Of a stretch of DNA of 64,000 bases, positions 9,362 to 18,077 are shown in pieces (position 1 is the stretch's first letter; the number at the start of each line of letters is the position of its first letter). Position numbers and translations under genes: made by a program. The notes beneath the pieces are model-generated. The model was not told the DNA's origin. It saw nothing but the letters and a program-made list of their open reading frames with translations, and made no database searches. The DNA is from Tritonibacter horizontis (GTDB lineage: Bacteria; Pseudomonadota; Alphaproteobacteria; Rhodobacterales; Rhodobacteraceae). The stretch covers positions 1 to 64,000 of the forward strand of contig NZ_LPUY01000053.1 in assembly GCF_001518015.1 (NCBI RefSeq), in the 5' to 3' direction.

Positions 9362-10401
9362 GCAGGTTGCTCCAACGTGATTTTCCGGCCCGTCTCTGAC
9401 GAGGCATAAATAGCCTGTTCGATTTCGATCACTGTGAGGTAGTCGCGAACGGTGTTCTCCAGCGGGTCCGCCCCCAGAAGACCGGAAATCACATGGGCTT
9501 GCAAGGCATGGACGCAATCGCCGCCAAATCCGTCCCATGTATCGGCTGCCAGCAGTGGGGTCGTCGCTGCGCTGCCAAAGTGGCGCAGGCGAACCGAGCC
9601 GTCGCCATGAAGGGTGAGTGAGCCTTCCGTGCCCTCGAACCAGGCTTCGCCCATGGTGCGGCGCAGGTTGTCGGCGGCATGGTCGAGATGGCGATTGCCA
9701 TCAAACAGCGCGCGCACACCATTGGGGTGGTCAAACAGCACAAAGCCCGCGTCCTCGCCCTGGATCACCGGGTTGACCTGGCGCAGATCCGCGTAAACGC
9801 CGGTTGGATTTCCCAGGAGATAGCGGAAGGTATCGACCCAATGAACGGCCGTTTCGTGGATCAGGAAACGCTCCATCTCCTGAAAATAGGGCTGCCGGTC
9901 GAGATAGGCATCTGGGCCTTGTCCGTCGCCGGGACGCAGGCGGAATGTCACCTGCTGCAGCGTGCCAAGAAGCCCCTCGTTCAGGGCGGACTTGATGGTG
10001 CGATACCACGGCTGAAAGCGAAAATTCTCATGCACGACGATCACCGCGCCTGCGGCCTCAGCCTCGGCGGTGATCTTGCGGGCCTCGTCGAGATCGGTGC
10101 AGAACGGTTTCTGGCAGATCATATGGGTGACGCCATGGGCGAGGGCGGTGCGGATGGTGTCGGCATGGGCGACAGGCGGCAGAATAATGTCAAGGAGGTC
10201 TGGCTTTACGTCCTCCAGCATCGTCGCCAGGTCGTTGTAGGCAGGCAATCCGGTGGCTTCTGCGCGCGTGATGTCGCGGTTGCAGGAGGCGACGGCGATC
10301 GCGCCCTCCATCCGCGCCCAGCTGTCGTAGTGAAAGCGACTGAAGTAGCCCGCGCCGACGCAGGCGACCCGGATCGGCGGCCTGTGCGACCCGCCGGTCA
10401 T
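9355..10401 (-). CDS. Gfo/Idh/MocA-family NAD(P)-dependent dehydrogenase
   Basis: A 348-aa oxidoreductase. The Rossmann fold starts with VACVGAGYFSRFHYDSW (GxGxxS). The family EKP motif appears as CQKPF, with the catalytic Lys retained. The C-terminal alpha/beta domain has HETAVHWVDTFRYLLG with the usual catalytic-region His. Members oxidise sugars, inositols or sugar acids. Its stop overlaps the GntR start and its start overlaps the stop of the next dehydrogenase gene by 4 nt, so the three are one operon divergent from the TTT transporter. It may supply a 3-oxo or 2-oxo sugar acid for the OtnK/OtnC pair downstream. The substrate is unknown. Confidence 0.85.
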   Translation of the reverse strand: MTGGSHRPPIRVACVGAGYFSRFHYDSWARMEGAIAVASCNRDITRAEATGLPAYNDLATMLEDVKPDLLDIILPPVAHADTIRTALAHGVTHMICQKPFCTDLDEARKITAEAEAAGAVIVVHENFRFQPWYRTIKSALNEGLLGTLQQVTFRLRPGDGQGPDAYLDRQPYFQEMERFLIHETAVHWVDTFRYLLGNPTGVYADLRQVNPVIQGEDAGFVLFDHPNGVRALFDGNRHLDHAADNLRRTMGEAWFEGTEGSLTLHGDGSVRLRHFGSAATTPLLAADTWDGFGGDCVHALQAHVISGLLGADPLENTVRDYLTVIEIEQAIYASSETGRKITLEQPAW

Positions 10402-11489
10402 GCTGCAAAGACCGCGCGCATGACGGCGCTGGCGGCCTCTTCGGTGCTGGCGCTGCCGCCAAGATCGCGGGTCAGACGATCACCGCGCGCGACGACGTTT
10501 TCCACGGCTTCGCGCAAGCGACGTCCGTCCTCCAGAAGGGCAGCATTGTTGTGTTTCAAGCCGAGCCAATCGAGCATCATCGCGGCAGAAAGGATCATTG
10601 CATGCGGGTTTGCAACCCCTCGGCCGGCAATATCAGGGGCAGAGCCGTGGCAGGGCTGAAACACGGCCTGATGGAGGCCAATATCGGCAGAGGGCGCAAG
10701 CCCGAGGCCGCCCATAAGTCCGGCGCCGAGGTCGGACAGGATATCCCCGAACATATTCTCCGTCACCAAAACATCGAAGTCCCAGGGTTTTTGCACCATC
10801 CAGAGCGCGGTGGCATCTACATAGGCGTGATCGGCAATTAAGTCCGGGAAGTCCTTGGCAATGTCATCAAAGATCTGGCGGAAGAAGGCAAACGCCCGGA
10901 ACACATTGGCCTTGTCCACGCAGGTCACCCGACCCGGCCCCCGCCCGGTGGATTTGCGTCCCTGCGCCAGATCAAACGCAAAGCGGAACAGTTTTTCGGA
11001 TACATCGCGGGTGATGCGCAGGGTCTCGGTGGCGGCCTCCTGGGTGACTTCTCCGCGGCCTTGCGAGTAAAATAGACCTTCGGTGCTTTCTCGGATCAGG
11101 ACAAAATCGATTTCGCGATTGTCGGGCAGGTTCAGTGGGCTGGCCTGGCCGGGTTTCAAACGCACCGGGCGGACACCGGCAAACAGACCATAGGCCTTGC
11201 GCAGTTCGATCTGTGGCGAGATCTCAGTGCCGTCTGGGTAGCGGACATCGGGAAGCCCCATCGCGGAGAGCAGGATCGCATCCGCAGCCCCCGCCGATTT
11301 CAGCGAGGATTCAGGAAGCGACTCGCCCGTTTTTGCATAGTGCGCAGCGCCTGCGGGCAGCGTGGAGAAGCGCAGATCATATCCGCGCGAGGCTTCCGAC
11401 AGGCTGCTGAGCAAGGTGACGGTCGGTGTCATGATTTCTGGGCCGATGCCGTCGCCCTCGAATACTGCAATTTCAAACGTCTGGGTCAT
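10398..11489 (-). CDS. Isocitrate/isopropylmalate-family dehydrogenase (tartrate dehydrogenase-like)
   Basis: A 363-aa beta-decarboxylating dehydrogenase. Family marks are EGDGIGPEIM at the N-terminus, the substrate motif LIRESTEGLFYSQGR, the catalytic Lys in VTCVDKANVFR, and the metal/NAD region NMFGDILSDLGAGLMGGLGLAPS followed by HGSAPDIAG. The last two fit an NAD-dependent tartrate/isopropylmalate-type enzyme rather than isocitrate dehydrogenase. Start chosen at the ATG at 11489; a longer frame extends upstream but lacks family sequence. It is the first gene of the left-going operon. Its location in a sugar-acid locus argues against leucine synthesis. Likely substrates are tartrate, malate analogues or a tetronate; which one cannot be told. 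Confidence 0.85.
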   Translation of the reverse strand: MTQTFEIAVFEGDGIGPEIMTPTVTLLSSLSEASRGYDLRFSTLPAGAAHYAKTGESLPESSLKSAGAADAILLSAMGLPDVRYPDGTEISPQIELRKAYGLFAGVRPVRLKPGQASPLNLPDNREIDFVLIRESTEGLFYSQGRGEVTQEAATETLRITRDVSEKLFRFAFDLAQGRKSTGRGPGRVTCVDKANVFRAFAFFRQIFDDIAKDFPDLIADHAYVDATALWMVQKPWDFDVLVTENMFGDILSDLGAGLMGGLGLAPSADIGLHQAVFQPCHGSAPDIAGRGVANPHAMILSAAMMLDWLGLKHNNAALLEDGRRLREAVENVVARGDRLTRDLGGSASTEEAASAVMRAVFAA

Positions 11490-11549
11490 CTCTGACTGCG
11501 CCCCTTCTGTGTTTTTGATGGCCGCCAATAGGGAATGGTGCGTGCGGCA

Positions 11550-11590
11550 TTGACAGTGTGTTTTTTAATGCATACATAAATAAATGCAAT
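11550..11590 (+). promoter_or_regulatory. Sigma-70-like promoter with overlapping inverted repeat, TTT operon
   Basis: TTGACA (11550-11555) and TACATA (11573-11578) are separated by 17 bp. The -10 region lies inside an inverted repeat whose arms AATGCAT (11567-11573) and ATGCAAT (11584-11590) match in 6 of 7 positions. An operator over the -10 suggests repression, most simply by the GntR regulator encoded at 8681-9361. Confidence 0.6.
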
Positions 11591-11624
11591 AACAAACGCA
11601 ACACAGCTGGGAGGAGCTGACATC

Positions 11625-12632
11625 ATGAACAAGCTTATGACAGGAGCGCTGGCGGTTTGGGCGGCCACCGCGGTTTTCACTGGCGCGGCCAGCGCGCAGG
11701 AATATCCCTATCGTGACATTACCAATGCCGTGGTCTGGGGGGCCGGCGGCGGTACCGACTCGATCAACCGTATGATCATGGCCGAGATGGAGAAAAACCT
11801 GCCGGTGTCGATCAACGTGATCAACCAGACCGGCGGCGTTGCCGGGTCGAATGGCATGGTCTATGTCGCCAACCAGCCCGACGATGGGTATACGTTGGTA
11901 GGCCTGTCGGAATCCAACGTGACCGCCGCTGTGCAGGGCGGTTGGGATAAAAAATTCGATTTTTGGTATCCCTTCATCGTCGGCGGATCGCCTGATCTGA
12001 TTTCTGTACCGGCCAATAGCCCCTATTCCACCCTGACCGAGTTGGTAGACGCCGCGATGGCGGAACCTGGCTCCATTCCGGCAGCGGCAGGCGGCGCCGG
12101 CTCGATCCACCATTTGAATTTGCTGGCTCTCGAAAAAGGTTCAGGCGCCGCGTTCAAATTCGTGCCCTACAAGGGATCCGCGCCCGGACAGGAAGCAGCT
12201 ATCGCGGGCGAAGTTGCCCTGGTGGTCACCTCTCTTGCCGAACAGGCCGCGCTGATCGAAGGCGGGCAGCTCAAGCCGCTGGCGATGCTGACCGCAGACA
12301 GTGCCGAGATCGCGGGCTTCACGGTGCCCTCAGCTTTTGACAGCTATGCGGCCCTGTCCGAGGTATTGCCGCTCAAGCAGGCGATTGGATTTGCCATCCA
12401 CAATTCGGCCCCGGAGAACGTGAAGGCGACATTGGGCGCGGCCTTTGAAAAAGCCATGGCGTCGGACACTGTCGCAGAGTGGGCCAAGGTCAACAAATAC
12501 GACATCGGCGGCGAGCATGGAGCCGAAGCACAGGCGCTGTTTGCCAACCTCGAAAGCACCTTTGCCTACACCCTGAAAGATCTGGGCGCGGCAACTGTGA
12601 TGCCAGAAGACCTGGGCATCGAGAAGCCGTGA
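11625..12632 (+). CDS. tctC: TTT transporter substrate-binding protein
   Basis: A 335-aa periplasmic receptor of the tripartite tricarboxylate transporter family (Bug/TctC). A signal peptide ends around AASAQEYP (residue ~25). Family motifs follow: VVWGAGGGTDSINRM, INQTGGVAGSNGM, QPDDGYTLVG and VPYKGSAPGQEAAIAGEV. A strong ribosome binding site (GGGAGGAGC) precedes the ATG. It delivers a carboxylate ligand to TctAB. Since the operon continues with a sugar-acid kinase and aldolase, the ligand is probably a four-carbon or similar sugar acid rather than citrate. A hairpin follows the gene. Confidence 0.93.
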   Translation: MNKLMTGALAVWAATAVFTGAASAQEYPYRDITNAVVWGAGGGTDSINRMIMAEMEKNLPVSINVINQTGGVAGSNGMVYVANQPDDGYTLVGLSESNVTAAVQGGWDKKFDFWYPFIVGGSPDLISVPANSPYSTLTELVDAAMAEPGSIPAAAGGAGSIHHLNLLALEKGSGAAFKFVPYKGSAPGQEAAIAGEVALVVTSLAEQAALIEGGQLKPLAMLTADSAEIAGFTVPSAFDSYAALSEVLPLKQAIGFAIHNSAPENVKATLGAAFEKAMASDTVAEWAKVNKYDIGGEHGAEAQALFANLESTFAYTLKDLGAATVMPEDLGIEKP

Positions 12633-12674
12633 CAGCCTGTGCCCCGTCAGGCGGGGTATCAGAAGACACGAAAA

Positions 12675-12695
12675 GGGGGCGCGGTGGCGCCCTCT
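12675..12695 (+). terminator. Hairpin between tctC and tctB (likely attenuator or mRNA stabiliser)
   Basis: GGGCGC / GCGCCC stem with a GGTG loop (12677-12692), extendable by wobble, followed by CTCTTG rather than a long T-run. It sits right after the binding-protein gene, where a partial terminator would keep the receptor in excess of the membrane subunits. Confidence 0.5.
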
Positions 12696-12717
12696 TGCTG
12701 AGGGGAGGAATGACTTT

Positions 12718-13482
12718 ATGGACAGGCTTGAGAAGGATGAGGCGCTCGCCCTTGCACAATTGCGGGCGCGGGACTTCTGGAGCGCCTTGGTGCTGATCGC
12801 AATTGCGCTGTTTTTCCTATGGAAGACATCAGGATTGTCGCTGGGTGCCCACAGCGGGGCAGGGGTGAGCAGCGCGGGATGGTATACGTCTGCGGCGGTT
12901 GTCCCTTTTGGAATTTTTGGTGCGCTTCTCGTGCTTGCCTTGGTCCTTTTGGGGATTTCCATACGCTCCGGCGGTGCGGCGCAGGCGATGAGTGGGCTCG
13001 GGCTGGGCTGGAACCCGCAAGAGGCAAGTCGGATCGGAGCAATTGGTCTGATCCTGCTGTGCTACATTGTCGGATTGGTGCCACGCGTCGATTTCATACT
13101 TGGGTCAGCTTTGTTGATCACCGCGCTGATCTGCGGGTTTCACGGTCGGGCGGGGCGGGGCGCAACAGTGCCTGTGTTGGCCCTGGGGCTGGCAGGTGGG
13201 TTTGCACTGCTTGCCTATCCGCAACAATCTGACTGGGCGCAGAGCGGCGATGATTGGATGACGCTTGGGCTGTTGATCAGTTTGACCGTCTGGCATCAAT
13301 ACACCGGCGCGCGCGATCGCGCGCTGCGCCTGACACCGGTGCTTGCACTGGGGCTGCCGCTCCTGCTGATCTGTGCAATGGCCTTTGGGTTTCGGCAGAA
13401 TGTGCCGAACCGTAGCGGGCTGATCTTCTCAAAGATCGAATACACCTATTACGTTCACCTTCGTCCGCTCTGGAGGTCCTGA
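12718..13482 (+). CDS. tctB: TTT transporter small membrane subunit
   Basis: 254-aa TctB-like integral membrane protein with about six predicted hydrophobic segments (around residues 20-36, 60-82, 100-116, 122-137, 147-162 and 198-216). This subunit is poorly conserved, so the assignment rests on its hydrophobic profile and its position between tctC and tctA. It is longer than the usual ~150-180 aa TctB, with extra hydrophobic segments at the C-terminal half. Confidence 0.8.
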   Translation: MDRLEKDEALALAQLRARDFWSALVLIAIALFFLWKTSGLSLGAHSGAGVSSAGWYTSAAVVPFGIFGALLVLALVLLGISIRSGGAAQAMSGLGLGWNPQEASRIGAIGLILLCYIVGLVPRVDFILGSALLITALICGFHGRAGRGATVPVLALGLAGGFALLAYPQQSDWAQSGDDWMTLGLLISLTVWHQYTGARDRALRLTPVLALGLPLLLICAMAFGFRQNVPNRSGLIFSKIEYTYYVHLRPLWRS

Positions 13483-13483
13483 A

Positions 13484-14995
13484 ATGGAGTTTCTCTTTGG
13501 GCAAATGCTCGGCTTTGCCTGGGCTTTTGCGGATTTGGTCATTGATCCATGGACCTATGTCTACCTCATCAGTTCCGTCTTCCTCGGCATTGTGTTCGGT
13601 GCCCTGCCGGGGCTGACGGCGACATTGGCTGTGACCATTCTCACAGGGTTCTTTGGCAATAAGATCCCGCTGGATTACGCGTTGATTGCGCTCCTCGGGG
13701 CCTATGTCGGGGCGATCTATGGCGGATCTTATCCGTCGATCCTGCTCAATATCCCTGGTACGGCGGCCAGTGCCGCGACCGCAATGGATGGGCATCCTCT
13801 TGCCAAGCAAGGGCGCGGCGCCGAGGCGCTTGGCCTGACCACCACAGGGAGTTTTATCGGAACGCTTGTTGGCACGGTGGCGCTATTGATTTTTGTCTGG
13901 GTGCTCTTGCTGATTTCCAAAAACATTGCCAGTCCGGAGAAAGCACTCCTGGCACTGTTCGGGATCTTGTTGTCCGGCACGCTGATGAGCGAGGATCTTG
14001 CGATCAAAGGTTGGATCGCAGGGCTTATCGGGTTGGCGCTGGCCATGGTTGGCATGGATCCGATCCTGAGCGAGGCGCGTTACACCTTCGGCTGGTCCTA
14101 TCTGCTGAGCGGTATTGCGGTGGTGCCGGTGCTGATGGGCGCCTTTGCCGTGCCCCAGATCATTGAGGGGCTGCGTCACCTGGAGGTTGGCAAGATGATT
14201 GAGGTGACCGGCCGCATTTTGCCAAACATGGCTGCGATCCGGCGCTATCTGCCAACCATCGGTCGTTCCGGCGTGATTGGAACCGGCGTTGGTGCACTGC
14301 CCGGTGTGGGCGAAGATGTCGCGGGCTGGGTAAGCTATGGCGTCGGCAAATCGGTCTCTGCCGAGGGGGACAAGTTCGGCAAAGGTAGCCTGGAGGGGCT
14401 GCTATGTTCGGAAACCGCGAATAACGCCTGCATCGGCGGAGCTTTGATCCCGCTCCTGGTGCTGGGTATTCCCGGCTCGCCACCGGCTGCCGCCTTGATG
14501 GGTGCGTTCAAGATCAACAACGTGATCCCCGGCCCCACCATCGACCCTGCTATCATTCTGCGCGTGGTTGCGATCATGGTGCTGGCCAGCTTTACCATGT
14601 TTGTCATGGGGTTGTTCACGGCGCGGGTGTTTATCAAGATCCTGCGGGTGCCACAGACGGTGTTTCTGCCGTTGGTCATGGTGCTGACCACCATAGGCTC
14701 GTTTAGTGTCGGCGGCGGTCTCAATGACCTTTACCTCATGCTGGGGGTGGGCGCGGTGGCCTACCTGATGAACCTCCTGAAGTACCCCATCGCGCCGCTG
14801 GTGATCGGTGTCATCCTTGGCGGTCTGTTTGACGAGACCTTCCGGCGGACGCTCTTGTTGTCCGATGGCGATCTTTTGGCCTTTGTCTCTCGTCCGGGGG
14901 CTGCAATTCTGGTGACGCTGAACGTCGCCCTCATCCTCGGCCAGCTGCCGATTGCAAAACGGGCACTGACCCGCATGAAAGGGCGCACTGTCTGA
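13484..14995 (+). CDS. tctA: TTT transporter large membrane subunit
   Basis: 503-aa TctA permease with about 10-12 membrane segments and the family hallmark GALPGLTATLAV near residues 37-48, plus PGVGEDVAGWVSYGVGK and IPGSPPAAALMGA. It forms the transport channel with TctB and accepts substrate from TctC, driven by an ion gradient. It starts one base after the tctB stop and its TGA overlaps the next ATG. Confidence 0.93.
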   Translation: MEFLFGQMLGFAWAFADLVIDPWTYVYLISSVFLGIVFGALPGLTATLAVTILTGFFGNKIPLDYALIALLGAYVGAIYGGSYPSILLNIPGTAASAATAMDGHPLAKQGRGAEALGLTTTGSFIGTLVGTVALLIFVWVLLLISKNIASPEKALLALFGILLSGTLMSEDLAIKGWIAGLIGLALAMVGMDPILSEARYTFGWSYLLSGIAVVPVLMGAFAVPQIIEGLRHLEVGKMIEVTGRILPNMAAIRRYLPTIGRSGVIGTGVGALPGVGEDVAGWVSYGVGKSVSAEGDKFGKGSLEGLLCSETANNACIGGALIPLLVLGIPGSPPAAALMGAFKINNVIPGPTIDPAIILRVVAIMVLASFTMFVMGLFTARVFIKILRVPQTVFLPLVMVLTTIGSFSVGGGLNDLYLMLGVGAVAYLMNLLKYPIAPLVIGVILGGLFDETFRRTLLLSDGDLLAFVSRPGAAILVTLNVALILGQLPIAKRALTRMKGRTV

Positions 14996-15291
14996 TGTAT
15001 GTTGTGACTGTAACCTTTACGCTCCTCCCCGGGTGTCTGACGGAATTCCTGCCCTTGATGGTGGAAAATGCCCGCCGGTCGCTGGCTGAGGAACCGGGCT
15101 GCCAGCAATTCGACGTCTGCACGGCGCGTGCAAGAAGCCCTGCCGACGAGGTCTTCCTTTATGAGATTTATGACGACGAGGCGGCCTTTGCCGCTCATCT
15201 CGACAGTGCGCATTTCAAAGCCTTTGATGCCGCCGTCGCGGGCTTTGTCGCCGCCAAGGACGTGAGGCTGTTCCGCGAGGTGCTGAGATGA
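14995..15291 (+). CDS. Antibiotic biosynthesis monooxygenase (ABM)-domain protein
   Basis: 98-aa ferredoxin-like dimeric alpha/beta barrel protein. Family features are VVTVTFTLLPGCLTEFLPLM, the central EEPGCQQFDVC and LYEIYDDEAAFAAHLDSAHFKAF. Relatives include small monooxygenases and isomerases such as LsrG. Its ATG overlaps the tctA stop (TGATG) and its stop overlaps the next start. Within a sugar-acid operon it may be an isomerase or epimerase of an intermediate rather than an oxygenase. The actual reaction is unknown. Confidence 0.8.
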   Translation: MYVVTVTFTLLPGCLTEFLPLMVENARRSLAEEPGCQQFDVCTARARSPADEVFLYEIYDDEAAFAAHLDSAHFKAFDAAVAGFVAAKDVRLFREVLR

Positions 15292-16097
15292 GCGATTGGC
15301 AGGTTCACAGTGTCAAATATGCCGAGCGCAACATGCGCACGCGGGCGGACAGCTTTTTGTTTGATGACAATCACGATGCGCCTCATGCGATGGATTATTC
15401 CATCTGGGTACTGCGTCGCGGGGCCGAGGTCATCCTTGTCGACACGGGGTATGACGCAGTCGAGGCACATCGTCGAAACCGCCCCATTGAGATGGACCCC
15501 CGAGAAGCGCTGAAACCACTCGGGATCGTCGCCGAGGACATCACCCAGGTGATTGTCACCCATCTGCATTATGACCATGCCGGCGGGCTCCATCTGTTTC
15601 CCAATGCCACGCTGCACATGCAGACAGCCGAGATGCAGTTCGCGACGGGCCCCTGTATGTGCCACGACACTCTGCGGGCACCGTTTAGTGCCTCGCATGT
15701 CTGCGAGGCGGTGCGTCGGCTCTATTCGGGAAAGGTGGTGTTCTACGAGGGGGACGCCGAGATCGCAGAGGGTGTTACGGTTCATGCCATTGGCGGCCAC
15801 TCGCGGGGCTTGCAATGCGTCCGGGTGCGCACCGCTGCGGGATGGTTGGTTCTGGCCTCGGATGCGGCGCATTTTTACGAAAACGTCTTTGCCCGCAAAC
15901 CCTTCCCCATCGTGGTCGATCTGCAAAACATGCTCGATGGCTTCGCCGTGCTGGAGCGTCTTGCATCTCATTCAAGACTGATCGTGCCGGGACATGACCC
16001 GTTGGTGCGGGTGCTGTACCCCGCCGAGATCGCGCCGCATGTTTTTCGGTTGGACCATGGCCCGATACGAGATCCAAAACAGGAGGTGGGCGCATGA
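15288..16097 (+). CDS. Metallo-beta-lactamase-fold hydrolase, lactonase-like
   Basis: 269-aa MBL-fold protein with the zinc motif THLHYDHAGG (HxHxDH), a downstream metal-binding His in GGHSRGLQ, Asp in LASDAAH and a C-terminal His in VPGHDPL. These are the five or six ligands of a two-metal N-acyl-homoserine-lactonase-like enzyme. No signal peptide, so cytoplasmic. In this operon the best guess is opening of a sugar-acid lactone. Quenching of acyl-homoserine lactones is possible by homology but not indicated by the context. Overlaps both neighbouring genes by 4 nt. Confidence 0.83.
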   Translation: MSDWQVHSVKYAERNMRTRADSFLFDDNHDAPHAMDYSIWVLRRGAEVILVDTGYDAVEAHRRNRPIEMDPREALKPLGIVAEDITQVIVTHLHYDHAGGLHLFPNATLHMQTAEMQFATGPCMCHDTLRAPFSASHVCEAVRRLYSGKVVFYEGDAEIAEGVTVHAIGGHSRGLQCVRVRTAAGWLVLASDAAHFYENVFARKPFPIVVDLQNMLDGFAVLERLASHSRLIVPGHDPLVRVLYPAEIAPHVFRLDHGPIRDPKQEVGA

Positions 16098-17326
16098 AGA
16101 TCGGCGTTATCGCGGATGATTTCACGGGGGCGTCCGACATTGCCCTCACCCTCGCCGAAGCCGGGATGGCGACTGTTCAGTACAACGGTGTTCCAAAGGC
16201 AGCTGGGGCCAGTTCCTCAGAGGTCGCCGTTGTCGCGCTCAAGTCGCGGACCGCGCCGGTTGTCGATGCCGTCGCGCAGTCGGTTGCTGCCTGTGACTGG
16301 TTGCTGGCACAGGGAGCGGAGCAGATTGTCTTTAAGGTGTGTTCGACCTTTGACAGCACTGCCGACGGTAATATTGGTCCCGTTCTTGATGCATTGAGCA
16401 CCAGATTGAATGCCGACGGCGTGATCATATGCCCGGCCTTTCCCGAAAATGGCCGCAGCGTCTATCAGGGTCATCTCTTTGTCGGGGACCGGCTGCTGAA
16501 TGAAAGCGGGATGCAGGACCATCCCCTGACGCCGATGCGCGATGCGGATCTGCGTCGTGTTCTGGCGGAACAGACCCCGCGGCCTGTGGCGCATGTTCCC
16601 CTGCCTGTGGTTGCCGCAGGCCCGGAGGCTATTCGGAATGCCCTGCCGGTCACGGGGTATGCGATCGTTGATGCTGTGTCGGATTGCGACCTTCGGTCGA
16701 TCGGTCGTGCGGCATGCGGGGCGTCTTTGGTCTGTGGTGGGTCGGGAATTGCATTGGGATTGCCGGAAAATTTCGGCGCCACGGCCCTTACACCGCCTTG
16801 GCAGCCGATCACCGGGCCGGGCGTGGTCCTGTCGGGGTCTTGCAGCCGGGCGACGCGCCGGCAGGTGGAGCTGTATCTTGAAACGGCGCCTGCGCGCGAA
16901 ATCAGTGCAGAAGACATTCTCGAGGGGCGGACCTCTGTCGAACAGCTTTGCGATTGGGTCCTGTCGCAAGGGGTTCCCCCGATGGTGTACTCCTCCGCGG
17001 ATCCGTCGACGGTGGCAGAGGTTCAGGACCGACTGGGTCGGGAGCGCACGGCGCAGGTCCTTGAGGGGACGTTTGCCCAGCTGGCGGCGCGGTTGCGGCA
17101 AGAGGGGGTGCGGCGGATCGTGGTGGCGGGGGGCGAAACCTCCGGTGCGGTGGTGCAGGGGCTTGCTGCGACCGAGCTGGAGATCGGCCCGCGCCTTGCC
17201 CCCGGTGTTCCGGTCGTGCGCCTGGTCGGGGCAGAGCCTGTCGCGTTGGCCCTGAAGTCCGGAAATTTTGGCGCGCCGCGCTTCTTTGAAGCCGCGCTTG
17301 CCCGGATGGAGGGACGTGATGTCTGA
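16094..17326 (+). CDS. otnK: Four-carbon acid sugar kinase (3-oxo-tetronate kinase family)
   Basis: 410-aa DUF1537-family kinase. The N-terminal substrate domain opens with IGVIADDFTGASDIALTLAEAG and contains VFKVCSTFDSTADGNIGPV. The C-terminal nucleotide domain carries RRIVVAGGETSGAVVQGL. OtnK phosphorylates 3-oxo-tetronates at O4; close relatives phosphorylate D-threonate (DtnK). Directly followed by an OtnC-like aldolase overlapping by 8 nt, which favours the OtnK/OtnC pathway (3-oxo-tetronate to dihydroxyacetone phosphate). No LtnD-type tetronate dehydrogenase or OtnI isomerase is present in the locus. Confidence 0.88.
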   Translation: MKIGVIADDFTGASDIALTLAEAGMATVQYNGVPKAAGASSSEVAVVALKSRTAPVVDAVAQSVAACDWLLAQGAEQIVFKVCSTFDSTADGNIGPVLDALSTRLNADGVIICPAFPENGRSVYQGHLFVGDRLLNESGMQDHPLTPMRDADLRRVLAEQTPRPVAHVPLPVVAAGPEAIRNALPVTGYAIVDAVSDCDLRSIGRAACGASLVCGGSGIALGLPENFGATALTPPWQPITGPGVVLSGSCSRATRRQVELYLETAPAREISAEDILEGRTSVEQLCDWVLSQGVPPMVYSSADPSTVAEVQDRLGRERTAQVLEGTFAQLAARLRQEGVRRIVVAGGETSGAVVQGLAATELEIGPRLAPGVPVVRLVGAEPVALALKSGNFGAPRFFEAALARMEGRDV

Positions 17327-17954
17327 AGAAGCGCACCTGCGGGAGCAGATCTGTCGCCTCGCCAAGAGTATGTTTGATCGCGGCCTGACCTGTGGCAGCT
17401 CTGGAAACATCTCCGCGCGCCTGTCGGATGGGTCATTGCTTGTGACGCCAACAGGGCAGTCGATGGGATTTCTTGATCCGGCGCGCATCAGCCGGTTGGA
17501 CACGCAGATGCGCCTGCTGTCCGGTGATGCGCCCACCAAGGAAACGCCGCTCCACGCCGCTTTTTACGAGACCCGCACCGGGGCGGGCGCAGTGGTGCAC
17601 TTGCATTCGACCCATTCCGTTGCCTTGTCGATGTTGCCTGACATTGACCCTGACAACGTGTTGCCGCCGCTGACCCCATATTCGATCATGAAACTGGGCA
17701 AGGTGAAATTGTTGCCTGTCTTCATGCCCGGTGATCCGGCGATGGGCGAGGCGATCCGTGGCTTGGCTGGCCAGCGGTCTGCCGTGCTGTTGGCGAACCA
17801 TGGACCCGTTGTAGCCGCCTCCGACCTGGAGGCTGCGGTCTTTGCCATGGAAGAACTGGAGGAGACGGCGAAGCTCGCTCTGCTGACGCGCGGCCTCGAT
17901 CCGCAGCTTTTGGATCCGGAGATGATTGCTGCCTTGCTGGCGCGTTTCGGCTAG
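17319..17954 (+). CDS. otnC: Class II aldolase/adducin family, 3-oxo-tetronate 4-phosphate decarboxylase-like
   Basis: 211-aa zinc-dependent aldolase fold. The phosphate-binding region is CGSSGNISARLSDG. The metal ligands lie in VVHLHSTHSVAL (H-x-H) and a later His in LLANHGPVVAA; the acidic residue is in KETPLHAAFYE. OtnC decarboxylates 3-oxo-tetronate 4-phosphate to dihydroxyacetone phosphate. I chose the ATG at 17319, overlapping the otnK stop; the frame extends upstream without family sequence. It is the last gene of the operon. Alternatively it could be a fuculose-phosphate-type aldolase on a different phospho-sugar acid. Confidence 0.85.
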   Translation: MSEEAHLREQICRLAKSMFDRGLTCGSSGNISARLSDGSLLVTPTGQSMGFLDPARISRLDTQMRLLSGDAPTKETPLHAAFYETRTGAGAVVHLHSTHSVALSMLPDIDPDNVLPPLTPYSIMKLGKVKLLPVFMPGDPAMGEAIRGLAGQRSAVLLANHGPVVAASDLEAAVFAMEELEETAKLALLTRGLDPQLLDPEMIAALLARFG

Positions 17955-18077
17955 ATCGCAATAGTCTCGAGCGGGCCTTTTGCGCCAGCATGGAACATGT
18001 GGCCTCTGCGCGGGTGGCATGACCGCTTTTGAAGGGCAGGTTGCGTCGGCCTTGGGCGGGGAGGCATGCGGTGCACG

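Noticed and set aside
10398-11489. leuB (3-isopropylmalate dehydrogenase) for leucine synthesis
   Set aside because: No leuC/leuD neighbours; it is in an operon with a GntR regulator and a Gfo/Idh dehydrogenase next to a sugar-acid transporter.
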